From Desulfonatronum sp. (GTDB lineage Bacteria; Desulfobacterota; Desulfovibrionia; Desulfovibrionales; Desulfonatronaceae), in contig DSBL01000114.1 of NCBI GenBank assembly GCA_011049455.1, positions 1 to 32,379 on the forward strand: DNA of 32,379 nucleotides. Reading direction: 5' to 3'. Below are positions 24,343 to 32,306 of this stretch, one piece after another. Each line of letters starts with the position of its first letter. Position 1 is the first letter of the stretch. Under the pieces are notes generated by a model. That model searched no databases, was not told where the DNA came from, and saw only the letters and a list, made by a program, of their open reading frames with translations. The translations under genes and the position numbers were made by a program.

Positions 24343-24834
24343 CTAAAAATACGCCATGGAAGTTTTTTTCAGCTCAGATCGGCTGAATAGAATCTGGTAT
24401 CGGGGTACCCGGCTGACTTTGGCCAGTTCGGCCACGAGATCAAGGCATTCCTGACGGCTGCGGGCGTGAACCATGGTGTACAGATTGAAGGGCCATGCCT
24501 GGCAATTGCGTCGCTGATAGCAATGGGAAATCTCGAGACGCGAGGCCATCAGCTTTCCGATTGCGTCCAAATCCTGATCTTGATCCACGTGCCAGGCTAC
24601 CATGGCGTTGTCTCCATAACCGGCTTGCTGATGGCGCAATGTTGCTCCAAAGCGGCGGATTACGCCTTGATCCTTGAGCTGTTGGAGGAGTGTCAGGACC
24701 TCGGCTTCAGTCAAACCAATGCGACTGGCGATTTCCGCATACGGGTCGGAACAATCGGGAAGATCGCCCTGAACCATGCGCAGGGCTGCTTTTTCCGCAG
24801 CGGTGAAAGGAAAGAGGCCTTGATATTCTTGCAT
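24343..24834 (-). CDS. ahbB: Siroheme decarboxylase subunit, AhbB-like (Lrp/AsnC-type fold)
   Basis: 163 residues. AhbA/AhbB together decarboxylate siroheme to 12,18-didecarboxysiroheme in the alternative heme pathway of sulfate reducers and archaea. A helix-turn-helix of Lrp/AsnC type is at about 35-60 (YAEIASRIGLTEAEVLTLL). The family core follows: VIRRFGATLRHQQAGYGDNA (58-77), ISHCYQRR (102-109), WPFNLYTMVHARSR (114-127) and the C-terminal KKTSMAYF. The RRFGA..RH and KKTSM.YF signatures fit the beta subunit better than AhbA, but the subunit call is by eye. These proteins were long annotated as NirD/L-like regulators. The ATG at 24834 with GGAG upstream is preferred over a TTG at 24888. It heads the run ahbB-hemL-cbiG-cbiH. 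Confidence 0.85.
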   Translation of the reverse strand: MQEYQGLFPFTAAEKAALRMVQGDLPDCSDPYAEIASRIGLTEAEVLTLLQQLKDQGVIRRFGATLRHQQAGYGDNAMVAWHVDQDQDLDAIGKLMASRLEISHCYQRRNCQAWPFNLYTMVHARSRQECLDLVAELAKVSRVPRYQILFSRSELKKTSMAYF

Positions 24835-25155
24835 AATGGGGTGCTCCACGTGAATTCGGGGTGGCAATACGCCCGTGATGGTCCGCAACTCTAAAGATTT
24901 ATGGACCGCATCGCAACTTTATAAGATTTTGATGCTCTTTTCGTCATTATCAAAATGTGTTCCGCCTGCTTCTGTTTTCTTGCGAGTTTTTGTGAAACGT
25001 CTGTTTCGTCCATCACATGGAGTTTTTATTTAATTGTTATTACAGGTTAAAATTCAAGAGCAAGAAATTTGCGCTTCTTTTCATTTCTCATTAAAAGAAC
25101 AATAGGTGAAGCGGGTGCGATCGACTTCCATTCATTATATCTCAGGGTTGTGTAC
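24835..25155. other. 321-base divergent spacer between ahbB and gpsA
   Basis: This AT-rich spacer must hold the promoters of the minus-strand tetrapyrrole run and of plus-strand gpsA. I found no box pair good enough to call. A small inverted repeat GAAAC-GTCT-GTTTC is at about 24996-25009. No coding frame, RNA gene or terminator is evident. Confidence 0.5.
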
Positions 25156-26154
25156 ATGATGCAGACGGCAGTTTTCGGGGGCGGCAGCTGGGGAACGACG
25201 CTGGCCGATCTTTTGGCCCGCAAGAATGGCTCGGCCAAGCTGTGGGTTCGAGAGCGGGAGCTGGCTTCTCTGATCCGCTCGGAACGGCGAAATCCATGGT
25301 ATCTCCCTGGTGCGGAGCTTTCCAAAAATCTGGAGGTCAGTGAGGATTTGGCTGAGGTGACAAAAAACGTGGACAGTTTTCTTTTCGTCGTGCCCAGCCA
25401 ATTTTACGGGGGAGTGTTACGGACTGTCAGGGAGCACTTGCCCAAGAAACCCTTGATCATTTCCGCCAGCAAAGGCATCACCCTGGATACTTTGCAAACA
25501 ATGTCCGAAGTCACCCAAGACGTGCTCGCCGGTCTAAAGCCGGTTTTTGCCATGCTTTCCGGACCTTCTTTTGCCAAGGAAGTTTGCTTGGGCTTGCCCA
25601 CGGCCGTCACCCTGGGCTGCAAGGACAAGAGTGCAGCCCGCAAAGTGCAGGAGTTGTTTTCCACGGACACATTTCGCGTTTACACCAGTACGGATGTGCG
25701 CGGCGTGGAATTGGGCGGCGCCTTGAAAAATATAATCGCCATAGCCGCCGGTATTTCCGACGGGTTGGGTTTTGGTGCCAATGCTCGGGCCGCTTTAATC
25801 ACCCGCGGACTGGCTGAAATGTCTCGCTTGGGCGTGGCCATGGGAGCTCAGGCCCAAACCTTTATGGGGCTCTCCGGCATGGGTGACTTGGTTCTTACCT
25901 GTACCGGGGACCTTTCCCGCAATCGGCAAGTTGGGCTGAAATTGGCGCAGGGTCATAAGCTTTTGGATATCCTCGGTCAGATGAAAATGGTGGCCGAGGG
26001 AGTGAAAACCACGGAATCAGTTCATGCGCTTGGCCGTCGCCACGAGGTGGTCATGCCCATTACCGAGCAAGTATTTCAGGTTTTATACGAAGATAAGGAT
26101 CCGGCCTTGGCAGTGCGTGAGTTGATGCAGCGAAAACTCAAAAGCGAACAGTAA
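25156..26154 (+). CDS. gpsA: NAD(P)-dependent glycerol-3-phosphate dehydrogenase
   Basis: 332 residues, the normal length. GpsA reduces dihydroxyacetone phosphate to sn-glycerol-3-phosphate, the backbone of phospholipids. The N-terminal Rossmann motif is FGGGSWGTTLADLLA. The usual family blocks follow: SASKGITLDTLQTMSEV, LSGPSFAKEVCLGLPTAVTL, and the catalytic lysine in VELGGALKNIIAIAAGISDGLGFG. The C-terminal domain has LSGMGDLVLTCTGDLSRNRQVGL and AEGVKTTESVHAL. The start is one of two adjacent ATG codons at 25156/25159; frames extending further left are not family-like. The Shine-Dalgarno is weak. No clear terminator separates it from the lipoprotein gene 77 bases on. Confidence 0.95.
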   Translation: MMQTAVFGGGSWGTTLADLLARKNGSAKLWVRERELASLIRSERRNPWYLPGAELSKNLEVSEDLAEVTKNVDSFLFVVPSQFYGGVLRTVREHLPKKPLIISASKGITLDTLQTMSEVTQDVLAGLKPVFAMLSGPSFAKEVCLGLPTAVTLGCKDKSAARKVQELFSTDTFRVYTSTDVRGVELGGALKNIIAIAAGISDGLGFGANARAALITRGLAEMSRLGVAMGAQAQTFMGLSGMGDLVLTCTGDLSRNRQVGLKLAQGHKLLDILGQMKMVAEGVKTTESVHALGRRHEVVMPITEQVFQVLYEDKDPALAVRELMQRKLKSEQ

Positions 26155-26231
26155 TTTTTGAAAGCCTTTTGTTCACGATTCGGTCGTGTTTCCAATAATC
26201 GCGACACTGCAACCTTGTGGAGGGAATTGCT

Positions 26232-26711
26232 ATGTGGAAGAAAAACAAGACAATGGCGATGCTGGCTCTTATAACTCTGTTGGCAGCTGGTTGCGGCAGT
26301 ACGCAGGGAGCTGGGTCGTATCAGGTCAATCAGATCGGCGGCGGTTTGCTTGGCGGCATCGCGGGCGGCATTGCCGGAGCACAGATCGGTTCCGGGAGCG
26401 GTCGGGTGGCCGCGATCATCGGTGGGACCATCCTGGGGGCGGCTCTGGGCAGTTACGTGGGAGGATACATGGACCGCATGGATCAACAACTTGTTAATAA
26501 AACCTTGGAAACCCAGCCCACCGGACAGTCAGCGCAGTGGAGAAATCCCGACACAGGCTATCAGTATCATGTCACTCCCGTAAATACTTACCAAAAACCT
26601 TCCGGCGAGTATTGCAGGGAGTTCGTGACGCAAGTTGAGGTAGGGGGCAAGACGGAACAGGCCTACGGCACGGCCTGCCGCATGCCCGACGGTTCATGGA
26701 AGATGCAGTAA
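26232..26711 (+). CDS. Glycine-zipper (17 kDa antigen-like) lipoprotein
   Basis: 159 residues. The N-terminus is a lipoprotein signal with lipobox LLAAGC, giving C21 as the lipidated residue, so the protein should be anchored in the outer or inner membrane. A glycine-zipper stretch of about 45 residues follows (GGGLLGGIAGGIAGAQIG, then IIGGTILGAALGSYVGGYMD), as in the 17 kDa surface antigen/SlyB-type 'glycine zipper 2TM' family. The C-terminal domain (YQYHVTPVNTY, EYCREFVTQVEVGGKTEQAYGTACRMPDGSW) has the paired cysteines and the usual family ending. Its precise job is not known; relatives affect envelope integrity. The ATG at 26232 has GGAGGG upstream. It is probably co-transcribed with the pentapeptide gene 53 bases downstream. 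Confidence 0.88.
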   Translation: MWKKNKTMAMLALITLLAAGCGSTQGAGSYQVNQIGGGLLGGIAGGIAGAQIGSGSGRVAAIIGGTILGAALGSYVGGYMDRMDQQLVNKTLETQPTGQSAQWRNPDTGYQYHVTPVNTYQKPSGEYCREFVTQVEVGGKTEQAYGTACRMPDGSWKMQ

Positions 26712-26764
26712 CCGTAAGGTTCCGACCCATACTTCCCATTCATTATTGAGTAAGGAGAAGCGCG

Positions 26765-27097
26765 ATGATCAGATCCATCCTTTTGTTTTTTTGCCTGTTT
26801 TCCCTGGCAGTTCCGGCATGGGCTCAACAAACAATCAATAATTGCCCCATCCAGCCGTATACACGTTGTCCGGGAGTCAACCTGCGCGGGGCCGATCTCT
26901 CCGGAGTGAATTTACAGGGAGCGTATTTGAAAGGCGCTGATTTGCGGGCAGCCAATTTGAAGGGGGCCAATCTTGTGGATGCCTATCTTTACGATGCCAA
27001 ACTGGAGGGAGCTGACTTGTCCGGGGCCAATTTGAGCATGGCTGTATGGACGGATGGACGTACGTGCGGTTTCGATTCCATCGGCTATTGCAAATAA
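26765..27097 (+). CDS. Secreted pentapeptide-repeat protein
   Basis: 110 residues. A Sec signal peptide (IRSILLFFCLFSLAVPAWA, cleaved before QQ) sends it to the periplasm or outside. Residues about 38-93 form about eleven pentapeptide repeats of the A(D/N)LxG type (GVNLRGADLSGVNLQGAYL, then GADLRAANLKGANL and on), which fold as a right-handed quadrilateral beta-helix. Four cysteines, two before (NCPIQPYTRC) and two after (RTCGFDSIGYC) the repeats, could make disulfides that cap the helix. The function is unknown. The start has TAAGGAG upstream. A long GC-rich hairpin follows the gene (27152-27180). Confidence 0.88.
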   Translation: MIRSILLFFCLFSLAVPAWAQQTINNCPIQPYTRCPGVNLRGADLSGVNLQGAYLKGADLRAANLKGANLVDAYLYDAKLEGADLSGANLSMAVWTDGRTCGFDSIGYCK

Positions 27098-27151
27098 CTT
27101 CCGCGTCACAACAGACTGGCATTGCTTGATGCCTTGTCTTGGTTGTTTTGA

Positions 27152-27180
27152 TTCAGGCCGCCCTGGATGGGCGGCCTGAA
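27152..27180 (+). terminator. Strong stem-loop after the pentapeptide gene
   Basis: A perfect 12-bp stem TTCAGGCCGCCC / GGGCGGCCTGAA with a 5-base loop, 55 bases after the pentapeptide stop and 25 before the first glycosyltransferase start. There is no T-tract on either side, so it is a weaker terminator candidate or an mRNA-protecting hairpin. Confidence 0.6.
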
Positions 27181-27204
27181 TAGTTTGGACGTGTGCAGGA
27201 TACA

Positions 27205-28344
27205 ATGACGCGTTTGACCATCGTGCATACCGAGGCTTCGGATGCCTGGGGCGGACAGGATATTCGCGTCTACAACGAAGCGCTCTGGTTTCTCAGGCAT
27301 GGACATCGTGTTTTTCTCTTTAACCCAGCACGAGGCCATATTTATCGACGCGCAAAAAGAGATGGTCTGGAGTGCACAGCGGTTTCCTTTTCCAGCAAGG
27401 CCAGGTTTCAAGACTTTGCACGCCTGGTCGTACGGTTGCATCACATCAAACCGGATATTCTTTGCACACACAGCAGCGTGGACAGCTGGGTCGGGCTGCT
27501 TGCAGCCAGATTCTGCAGGGTTCCGGTTTCGGTTCGTTACCGGCATGTCAGTACATCGGTTCAGGCCAACTTTATGAACCGGTGGCAGTATCAAAGCCTG
27601 TGCGACCATGTCGTGACCACGGCGAGCATGATTCGTCACGACCTGCGTAAAACATTTGTCCTTCCTGAAAACAAAGTCAGCATCGTCCCAACGGGCATCG
27701 ATTTCCCGGACATGCCTTCCAGAACTGAAGCGAAAAGACATTTGCTGCAGCGGCTGGGCCTGCCTTCAGACGCGTTGCTTGTGGGCCAAGTTTCCGTGCT
27801 GCGCAGCTGGAAGGGGCAGTATGTTTTGATCGATGCCTTTGAACGTCTTGCTTCCCAAATCCCTCAAAGTTATCTTTTGCTGGTCGGCGAAGGTCCGGTG
27901 CGCAATGATTATGCGCGGCGGATTCGAAGAAGCCCCGTGGCTCACCGGATGCTTCTGGTTGGGCATCAGGAGGATGTCTGGCCTTTTTTTCGGGGCATGG
28001 ACGTGGCGGTGCTCAGCAGTAGAAAAAATGAGGGCATTCCCCAGGTGGGTTTGCAGGCCATGTTTGCCGGATGTTCTTTCGTGGGAACCAACATCGGGGG
28101 GATTCCGGAGATCGTGTGCCACGAACAAACAGGGCTGTTGGCACGTCCCAGCGACCCGGACGACCTGGCCGCAGCGATCACCCGCCTGTTGTGGAATCCC
28201 GGATTCAGAAACCATCTGGCGGAGAATGCCCTGAACATGGTCAAGGATCACTATACATTGGACCACATGGGGCAAAAAATGGAATCCCTTTTTCAAAAGC
28301 TCGTGGCAGCAAAAAGAGCAGTCAAGGGTGGCAACAGTGAGTGA
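27205..28344 (+). CDS. Glycosyltransferase family 4 protein
   Basis: 379 residues, GT-B fold, cytoplasmic face of the inner membrane. The N-terminal acceptor domain begins MTRLTIVHTEASDAWGGQDI and has DILCTHSSVDSWVGLLAAR. The C-terminal nucleotide-sugar domain has VSIVPTGIDF, GQVSVLRSWKGQYVLIDAF, LLVGEGPVRNDY and SSRKNEGIPQVGLQAMFAG. In the usual E-x7-E donor motif the second glutamate is replaced by Q (EGIPQVGLQAM), a variation seen in some GT4 enzymes. The donor sugar is unknown. The ATG at 27205 with AGGA close by is preferred over a GTG at 27193. It opens the surface-glycan cluster. Confidence 0.9.
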   Translation: MTRLTIVHTEASDAWGGQDIRVYNEALWFLRHGHRVFLFNPARGHIYRRAKRDGLECTAVSFSSKARFQDFARLVVRLHHIKPDILCTHSSVDSWVGLLAARFCRVPVSVRYRHVSTSVQANFMNRWQYQSLCDHVVTTASMIRHDLRKTFVLPENKVSIVPTGIDFPDMPSRTEAKRHLLQRLGLPSDALLVGQVSVLRSWKGQYVLIDAFERLASQIPQSYLLLVGEGPVRNDYARRIRRSPVAHRMLLVGHQEDVWPFFRGMDVAVLSSRKNEGIPQVGLQAMFAGCSFVGTNIGGIPEIVCHEQTGLLARPSDPDDLAAAITRLLWNPGFRNHLAENALNMVKDHYTLDHMGQKMESLFQKLVAAKRAVKGGNSE

Positions 28345-28461
28345 CGGAAATATTTCTGAACAATGTCGGCTGCCGGACAAATCGCGCATCTGTGAGACAT
28401 TCCATACGCATTTTCGCACGTTGACGCGATAAACGCCGGCTCCGAAGACCTGACGGTTTTG

Positions 28462-29475
28462 ATGAAATTTCTGTTTATAAAATTAAAGCATATTGGTGAC
28501 TCATTGCTCTTGACTCCGGCTGTACATGCCGTGCGCCAAGCTTATCCGAATTCGGTGATCTGGGTGGTTGTACGCAAGGGATGTGAAGGTATTTTGGCTG
28601 GATGTTCGGACATTGATCAGGTTTTGACCGCAGCCGCCCCTGAGAAGGAGCGGCGCAGCCTGTGGAACTGGTGGACTGACTTGGTTTTGGCTGCGTCAAT
28701 TCGCCGGGAACATTTTGACTACGCCTTTGAACTGGGGGATGGAGATCGCGGCCGCTGGTTGACATTGCTATGCGGGGCCAGAAGGCGATGCGCCAATGCA
28801 GCGGGGAAACCCCTGCACTGGTGGTGGCGAAAAACATTCACCCACTTTTCCGATTTTTATTGGTACGCAAGCCACCAAGTGGAAAAAGATTTTTTCACGG
28901 TCAGCGATTGTTTGCCTTCTCCTTTCCCAGGCTCGCCGTCACGTTTGTGCTTTTCTCCCGAGCATACAGAAGAATGGCCGCAGACATCGTGTCTCAAGGA
29001 GTTTGCGGTTTTGCATCCGGGAACTCGTTGGGAGCGCAAACGCTGGCCTCAAGAGCGCTGGGAAGCTCTCTGCATCCAATTGCTGGAACGCTTGCCATCC
29101 ATTGTGATCAGTGCGGGGCCGGATCTCGGGGAAGTTTGTTTGGCTGAAAAACTTCGTGCAATTGATCCAAAGCGGATATTAAGCACTTCTGGTCGGGCGT
29201 CCTGGGCTCAACTGGCAGGCTTGCTTTACAAAGCCAAGTTGTTCGTGGGTGTAGACACTGCGGCCATGCACATGGCCGCGGCTTGTTCCTGTCCGGTCGT
29301 GGCTCTGTTCATGGGATCAAGCCCGGTGGAATGGGCGCCGTGGAAATCGCGTCACGTGGTGGTTCAGCCTGAAGCAAAAGGCGAGGCTGCCGAGGGAAGG
29401 CCTGCCGGGAGGATTTCCGTAGAGCATGTGGTGCAAGCCTGTGACACCATGCTTGGGAGGTTGCCAGGGCCATGA
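28462..29475 (+). CDS. Glycosyltransferase family 9 (heptosyltransferase-like)
   Basis: 337 residues. GT9 enzymes transfer heptose from ADP-heptose in lipopolysaccharide core synthesis (WaaC, WaaF, WaaQ). The N-terminus FLFIKLKHIGDSLLLTPAVHAVRQAYP is the classic GT9 start, and WVVVRKGCEGIL follows. The C-terminal donor site has VLHPGTRWERKRWPQERWEAL, FVGVDTAAMHMAAACSCPVVALFMGSSP and EWAPW. It looks nearest to the WaaQ-like branch but the exact acceptor is not inferable. The ATG at 28462 is taken; a TTG one codon earlier adds nothing. The stop overlaps the start of the next gene as ATGA (29472-29475), so they are translationally coupled. A 117-base gap separates it from the upstream GT4 gene. 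Confidence 0.92.
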   Translation: MKFLFIKLKHIGDSLLLTPAVHAVRQAYPNSVIWVVVRKGCEGILAGCSDIDQVLTAAAPEKERRSLWNWWTDLVLAASIRREHFDYAFELGDGDRGRWLTLLCGARRRCANAAGKPLHWWWRKTFTHFSDFYWYASHQVEKDFFTVSDCLPSPFPGSPSRLCFSPEHTEEWPQTSCLKEFAVLHPGTRWERKRWPQERWEALCIQLLERLPSIVISAGPDLGEVCLAEKLRAIDPKRILSTSGRASWAQLAGLLYKAKLFVGVDTAAMHMAAACSCPVVALFMGSSPVEWAPWKSRHVVVQPEAKGEAAEGRPAGRISVEHVVQACDTMLGRLPGP

Positions 29476-30626
29476 GGAACCTTTTTTTTGTCGTCAACCA
29501 GGACCTTGGCGACGGCTCGGCTCATGCCCTGTATTGCCTGCGGCATTGTTGGTGGCTGGCTAAGACAAACAGCCAAGCCATGGTTCATTTGATCCATTCC
29601 GGACGCTTAGCGGAAAGGGAGGCCCTGGGCGCGGCGGGACTTGTTTCGGCGGCCAACCTGCGGGTGCGGTCCCTGCCCAGTATCCGCAAGCCGCGCGATG
29701 GCCGGGGCGTGACCATCAACGCCGTGTTTTTCTGGGCCATGGTGTTGGATCTGCGCAAACAGCAACATCCGGGCGACATCCTGGCCTGCGCCAGTTTTCC
29801 CAAGCTCTTTCAGTTTCTTTGTCGACGCAAGGGCCTTCTGCGGGACATGCGCACCGTGTACGAAGTCCATCAGCTTGCGGCCTTGGAACATGGGCCCCAG
29901 GCCCGGCAAACCGCAGTGGAGCGCGAGGTTCTGGAGTGCGCTGATGTGGTCGTGACCACGACGAACGCCTTGCTGGACCAGGTGCGTGCGTCTTTTCCGG
30001 GCAAACCGACGGCCGCCCTGGGGTTGGCCTGCGGTTTTGATCCGAGGGCCGCGCCCGAGCGAAGCGGGACCTCCGGAGAGCCGTTCACGCTGGCCTATGT
30101 CGGCTCGCTCTATGAGGAACAGGGAGTGCGCTGGCTGCTTGCATCCTGGCCGGAAATCGTCGCTACGGCGGGTCGCCCGTTAAAGCTTGTGGTCATCGGC
30201 GGCCCGGCCTCGGCCTGCGAACGATTGCGGGTTGAATACGGAGCGTCTGACAACACGATGGAACTGCGCGGGCCGATACCGCCGGGGCGATTGCCCGAGC
30301 AATTGCGCAGGGTGGACGCCCTGGTCATCCCGGCCCTGAAGATGGGTCGCATGCCTTACGTGGCCATCACCAAGGCCTATGACTACCTGGGTTTGAACCG
30401 GTCCATCGTGGCTGCGGATCTGCCCTCCATTCGAGAGGTGCTGCGGCCTGGTCAGGAGGCCCTGCTTTTTGCTCCGGGCGATTGTCGGGATCTGGCCGCG
30501 TGCATCCGAACCCTTGTCGACGACGCCGACCTTGTTTTTGCGTTGACATCCCGGGCACGTGAGCGCTGCGCAACCCTTTCCTGGACACAGCGGGCCAAAC
30601 GCTGGTGGGAGGCGGTTCAGCCTTGA
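29472..30626 (+). CDS. Glycosyltransferase family 4-like protein
   Basis: 384 residues, GT-B fold. The N-terminal half is divergent (LGDGSAHALYCLRHCWWLAK, then ILACASFPKLFQFLCRRKGL and RTVYEVHQLAALE). The C-terminal half carries the GT4 donor elements: ACGFDPRAAP, TLAYVGSLYEEQGVRWLLAS, LVVIGGPASACERL, ALVIPALKMGRMPYVAITKAYDYL and a final LVDDADLVFALTSRARERC. The usual E-x7-E is replaced by the region around KAYDYLGLNRSIVA, so donor binding may differ. The substrate is unknown. The start ATG overlaps the GT9 stop by 4 bases with GGAGG upstream, and the end overlaps the TTG start of the GT2 gene. It reads as more GC-rich than the GT9 gene before it. Confidence 0.88.
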   Translation: MRNLFFVVNQDLGDGSAHALYCLRHCWWLAKTNSQAMVHLIHSGRLAEREALGAAGLVSAANLRVRSLPSIRKPRDGRGVTINAVFFWAMVLDLRKQQHPGDILACASFPKLFQFLCRRKGLLRDMRTVYEVHQLAALEHGPQARQTAVEREVLECADVVVTTTNALLDQVRASFPGKPTAALGLACGFDPRAAPERSGTSGEPFTLAYVGSLYEEQGVRWLLASWPEIVATAGRPLKLVVIGGPASACERLRVEYGASDNTMELRGPIPPGRLPEQLRRVDALVIPALKMGRMPYVAITKAYDYLGLNRSIVAADLPSIREVLRPGQEALLFAPGDCRDLAACIRTLVDDADLVFALTSRARERCATLSWTQRAKRWWEAVQP

Positions 30627-31468
30627 AAATATCCATTGTCACCCCGACCTGGAATAGGGCCGACATGCTTCGGTTCTGTCTGGATAGCGTAAAATCCCAG
30701 AATACATCGCCGCACGAGCACATCATCGTTGACAACATGTCCACGGATGACACGACCAACGTGGTCCAGGGCTATGCGCGGTCCGTGTCCTATCCTGTGC
30801 ATCATGTCCGCGAGAAGGACAACGGTATTTATCAGGCCATGAACAAGGGGATGCGACGGGTTTCTGGAGATGCCCTGCATTTTCTCAACGACGACGACAT
30901 GCTCTGCGACGACAAGGTGCTCCAAGTCATGGGACGATGCCTGGCGCATTACCAAGTGGACATTGCCTTTGGCGACGTGATCCTGCTTAGCGGCGACCCA
31001 TTGGCCCATAACTATCGCCGGCACCGGCAGGTCAACCGACTGACTTTGGTGGAACGGACCATTACCCAACAAGCTGTGTTCTACCAACGTTCAGTATTTG
31101 ACCTCTGCGGCCTGTTCGACGCACACCTGCACATCGCCGCGGATCATGAATGGCTGTTGCGAGCCTTTTTGCGCCACGATATCCACGCAGCGTATATCAA
31201 GTATCCGGTGGCCTTGTTCCGCACGGGCGGGGTTTCCAATGACATGCAGACCAGAGAAGCGCATCGCCTGGAGCGGGAAAGGATCACCGCCACGTATTTC
31301 ACCAAGCGGGAGATCAGGGCGGCTAAGCTGTATCGAAGGCTTTTCCGCAAGATTCCGTTCGGGGCCACGATGCTTGGGCTGTTTGTTCCCCTGAGACTGC
31401 ACGTCAAGAACCTCAAAGTGCGCAAAAAAGGTTTTTCAACCGATCCCATGGCCTGGGTCGACCTGTGA
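30623..31468 (+). CDS. Glycosyltransferase family 2 protein
   Basis: 281 residues, GT-A fold (WcaA/colanic-acid-type GT2). The N-terminus KISIVTPTWNRADMLRFCLDSV is the standard start. The pattern DNGIYQAMNKGMRRVSGDALHFLNDDDML gives the metal-binding acidic triplet (DDD, about residue 92-94). HIAADHEWLLRAFLRHD contains the conserved D-x-E/W region of the active site. I chose the TTG at 30623, which overlaps the previous TGA as TTGA and has GGGAGG 10 bases upstream. A GTG at 30605 would add six unsupported residues. A basic, mildly hydrophobic C-terminal end (ATMLGLFVPLRLHVKNLKVR) may touch the membrane. The sugar is unknown. Confidence 0.9.
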   Translation: MKISIVTPTWNRADMLRFCLDSVKSQNTSPHEHIIVDNMSTDDTTNVVQGYARSVSYPVHHVREKDNGIYQAMNKGMRRVSGDALHFLNDDDMLCDDKVLQVMGRCLAHYQVDIAFGDVILLSGDPLAHNYRRHRQVNRLTLVERTITQQAVFYQRSVFDLCGLFDAHLHIAADHEWLLRAFLRHDIHAAYIKYPVALFRTGGVSNDMQTREAHRLERERITATYFTKREIRAAKLYRRLFRKIPFGATMLGLFVPLRLHVKNLKVRKKGFSTDPMAWVDL

Positions 31469-31499
31469 GTCTTGTCATCAAAACGGCATTGTCGAACAC

Positions 31500-32306
31500 A
31501 TGTTATCGAAAATCCGCAAGAAGTATGAAAAATTCATCCGCAAGCGGATGGACGCCAGGATCCCCGCGTATCTTGGTCTGACTCCCCGGACTGAGGTGTC
31601 AGATCAGGACGTGTTCATCGTCGGGTATCCCAAGTCCGGCAACACCTGGTTTCAAAACATTATCGCGGGCATGGTGTTCGGCGTGGACCCGGAACTTGCT
31701 CCGGACGCCCTGATCCAGGAAATCGTCCCGGACGTGCACCGCAAGAAGTTCTACAAGCGAATTCGCGAACAAATGTTCTTCAAAAGCCATCACCTGCCCC
31801 GGCCGGAATACAGGAAGGTAATCTATTTGCTGCGCGACGGCCGGGACGTGATGGTTTCCTATTATCATTATAACAAGGCGATTTACGGCGACAGTGCAAA
31901 CATGGACTTGATGATCGAAACCGGACAGTTTCTTTTTCCGTGCCTCTGGCATGAACATGTTCGGCAATGGCGGCAAAACGCCCATGGCGCGGATATGATC
32001 ACCGTGAAATATGAAGATCTGCTGCATGATCCATTGCCGGAATTGGAAAAGGTCTGTCGGTTCGCCGGGCTTGTGCGAAGCCTGGCAGCATTGCGGACAG
32101 TGTACGAAAAATGTTCGTTTACGACGCTGCGGCGCAAGGAACAGGCAGTTGGTCTGGACGATCCGACCTGGCCGCGGGACAAGGCGTTTTTCCGCAGGGG
32201 CAAGCAAGGCAGTTACAAGGACGAAATGTCTTCCCAGTCCCTGCAAAAATTTTTGGCCGTGGCCGGCAAGACCTTGCGCCAATGCGGTTATAGAGACGAG
32301 GCCTGA
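31500..32306 (+). CDS. Sulfotransferase (PAPS-dependent, Sulfotransfer_1 type)
   Basis: 268 residues, with no signal peptide or membrane helix. It should transfer sulfate from 3'-phosphoadenylyl sulfate (PAPS) to an alcohol or amine of a glycan or lipid. The 5'-phosphosulfate loop is PKSGNTW (44-50). The likely catalytic histidine is in KSHHLP (H97/H98). The 3'-phosphate site is VIYLLRDGRDVMVSYYHYNK with R112 and S120. The C-terminal PAPS loop is RRGKQGSYKDEM (about 230-241), matching the RKGxxGDWK motif. All three cofactor motifs look intact. It lies 31 bases after the GT2 gene, so it is probably part of the same glycan operon. The Shine-Dalgarno is weak. Its 3' end may overlap a converging gene on the other strand. 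Confidence 0.92.
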   Translation: MLSKIRKKYEKFIRKRMDARIPAYLGLTPRTEVSDQDVFIVGYPKSGNTWFQNIIAGMVFGVDPELAPDALIQEIVPDVHRKKFYKRIREQMFFKSHHLPRPEYRKVIYLLRDGRDVMVSYYHYNKAIYGDSANMDLMIETGQFLFPCLWHEHVRQWRQNAHGADMITVKYEDLLHDPLPELEKVCRFAGLVRSLAALRTVYEKCSFTTLRRKEQAVGLDDPTWPRDKAFFRRGKQGSYKDEMSSQSLQKFLAVAGKTLRQCGYRDEA

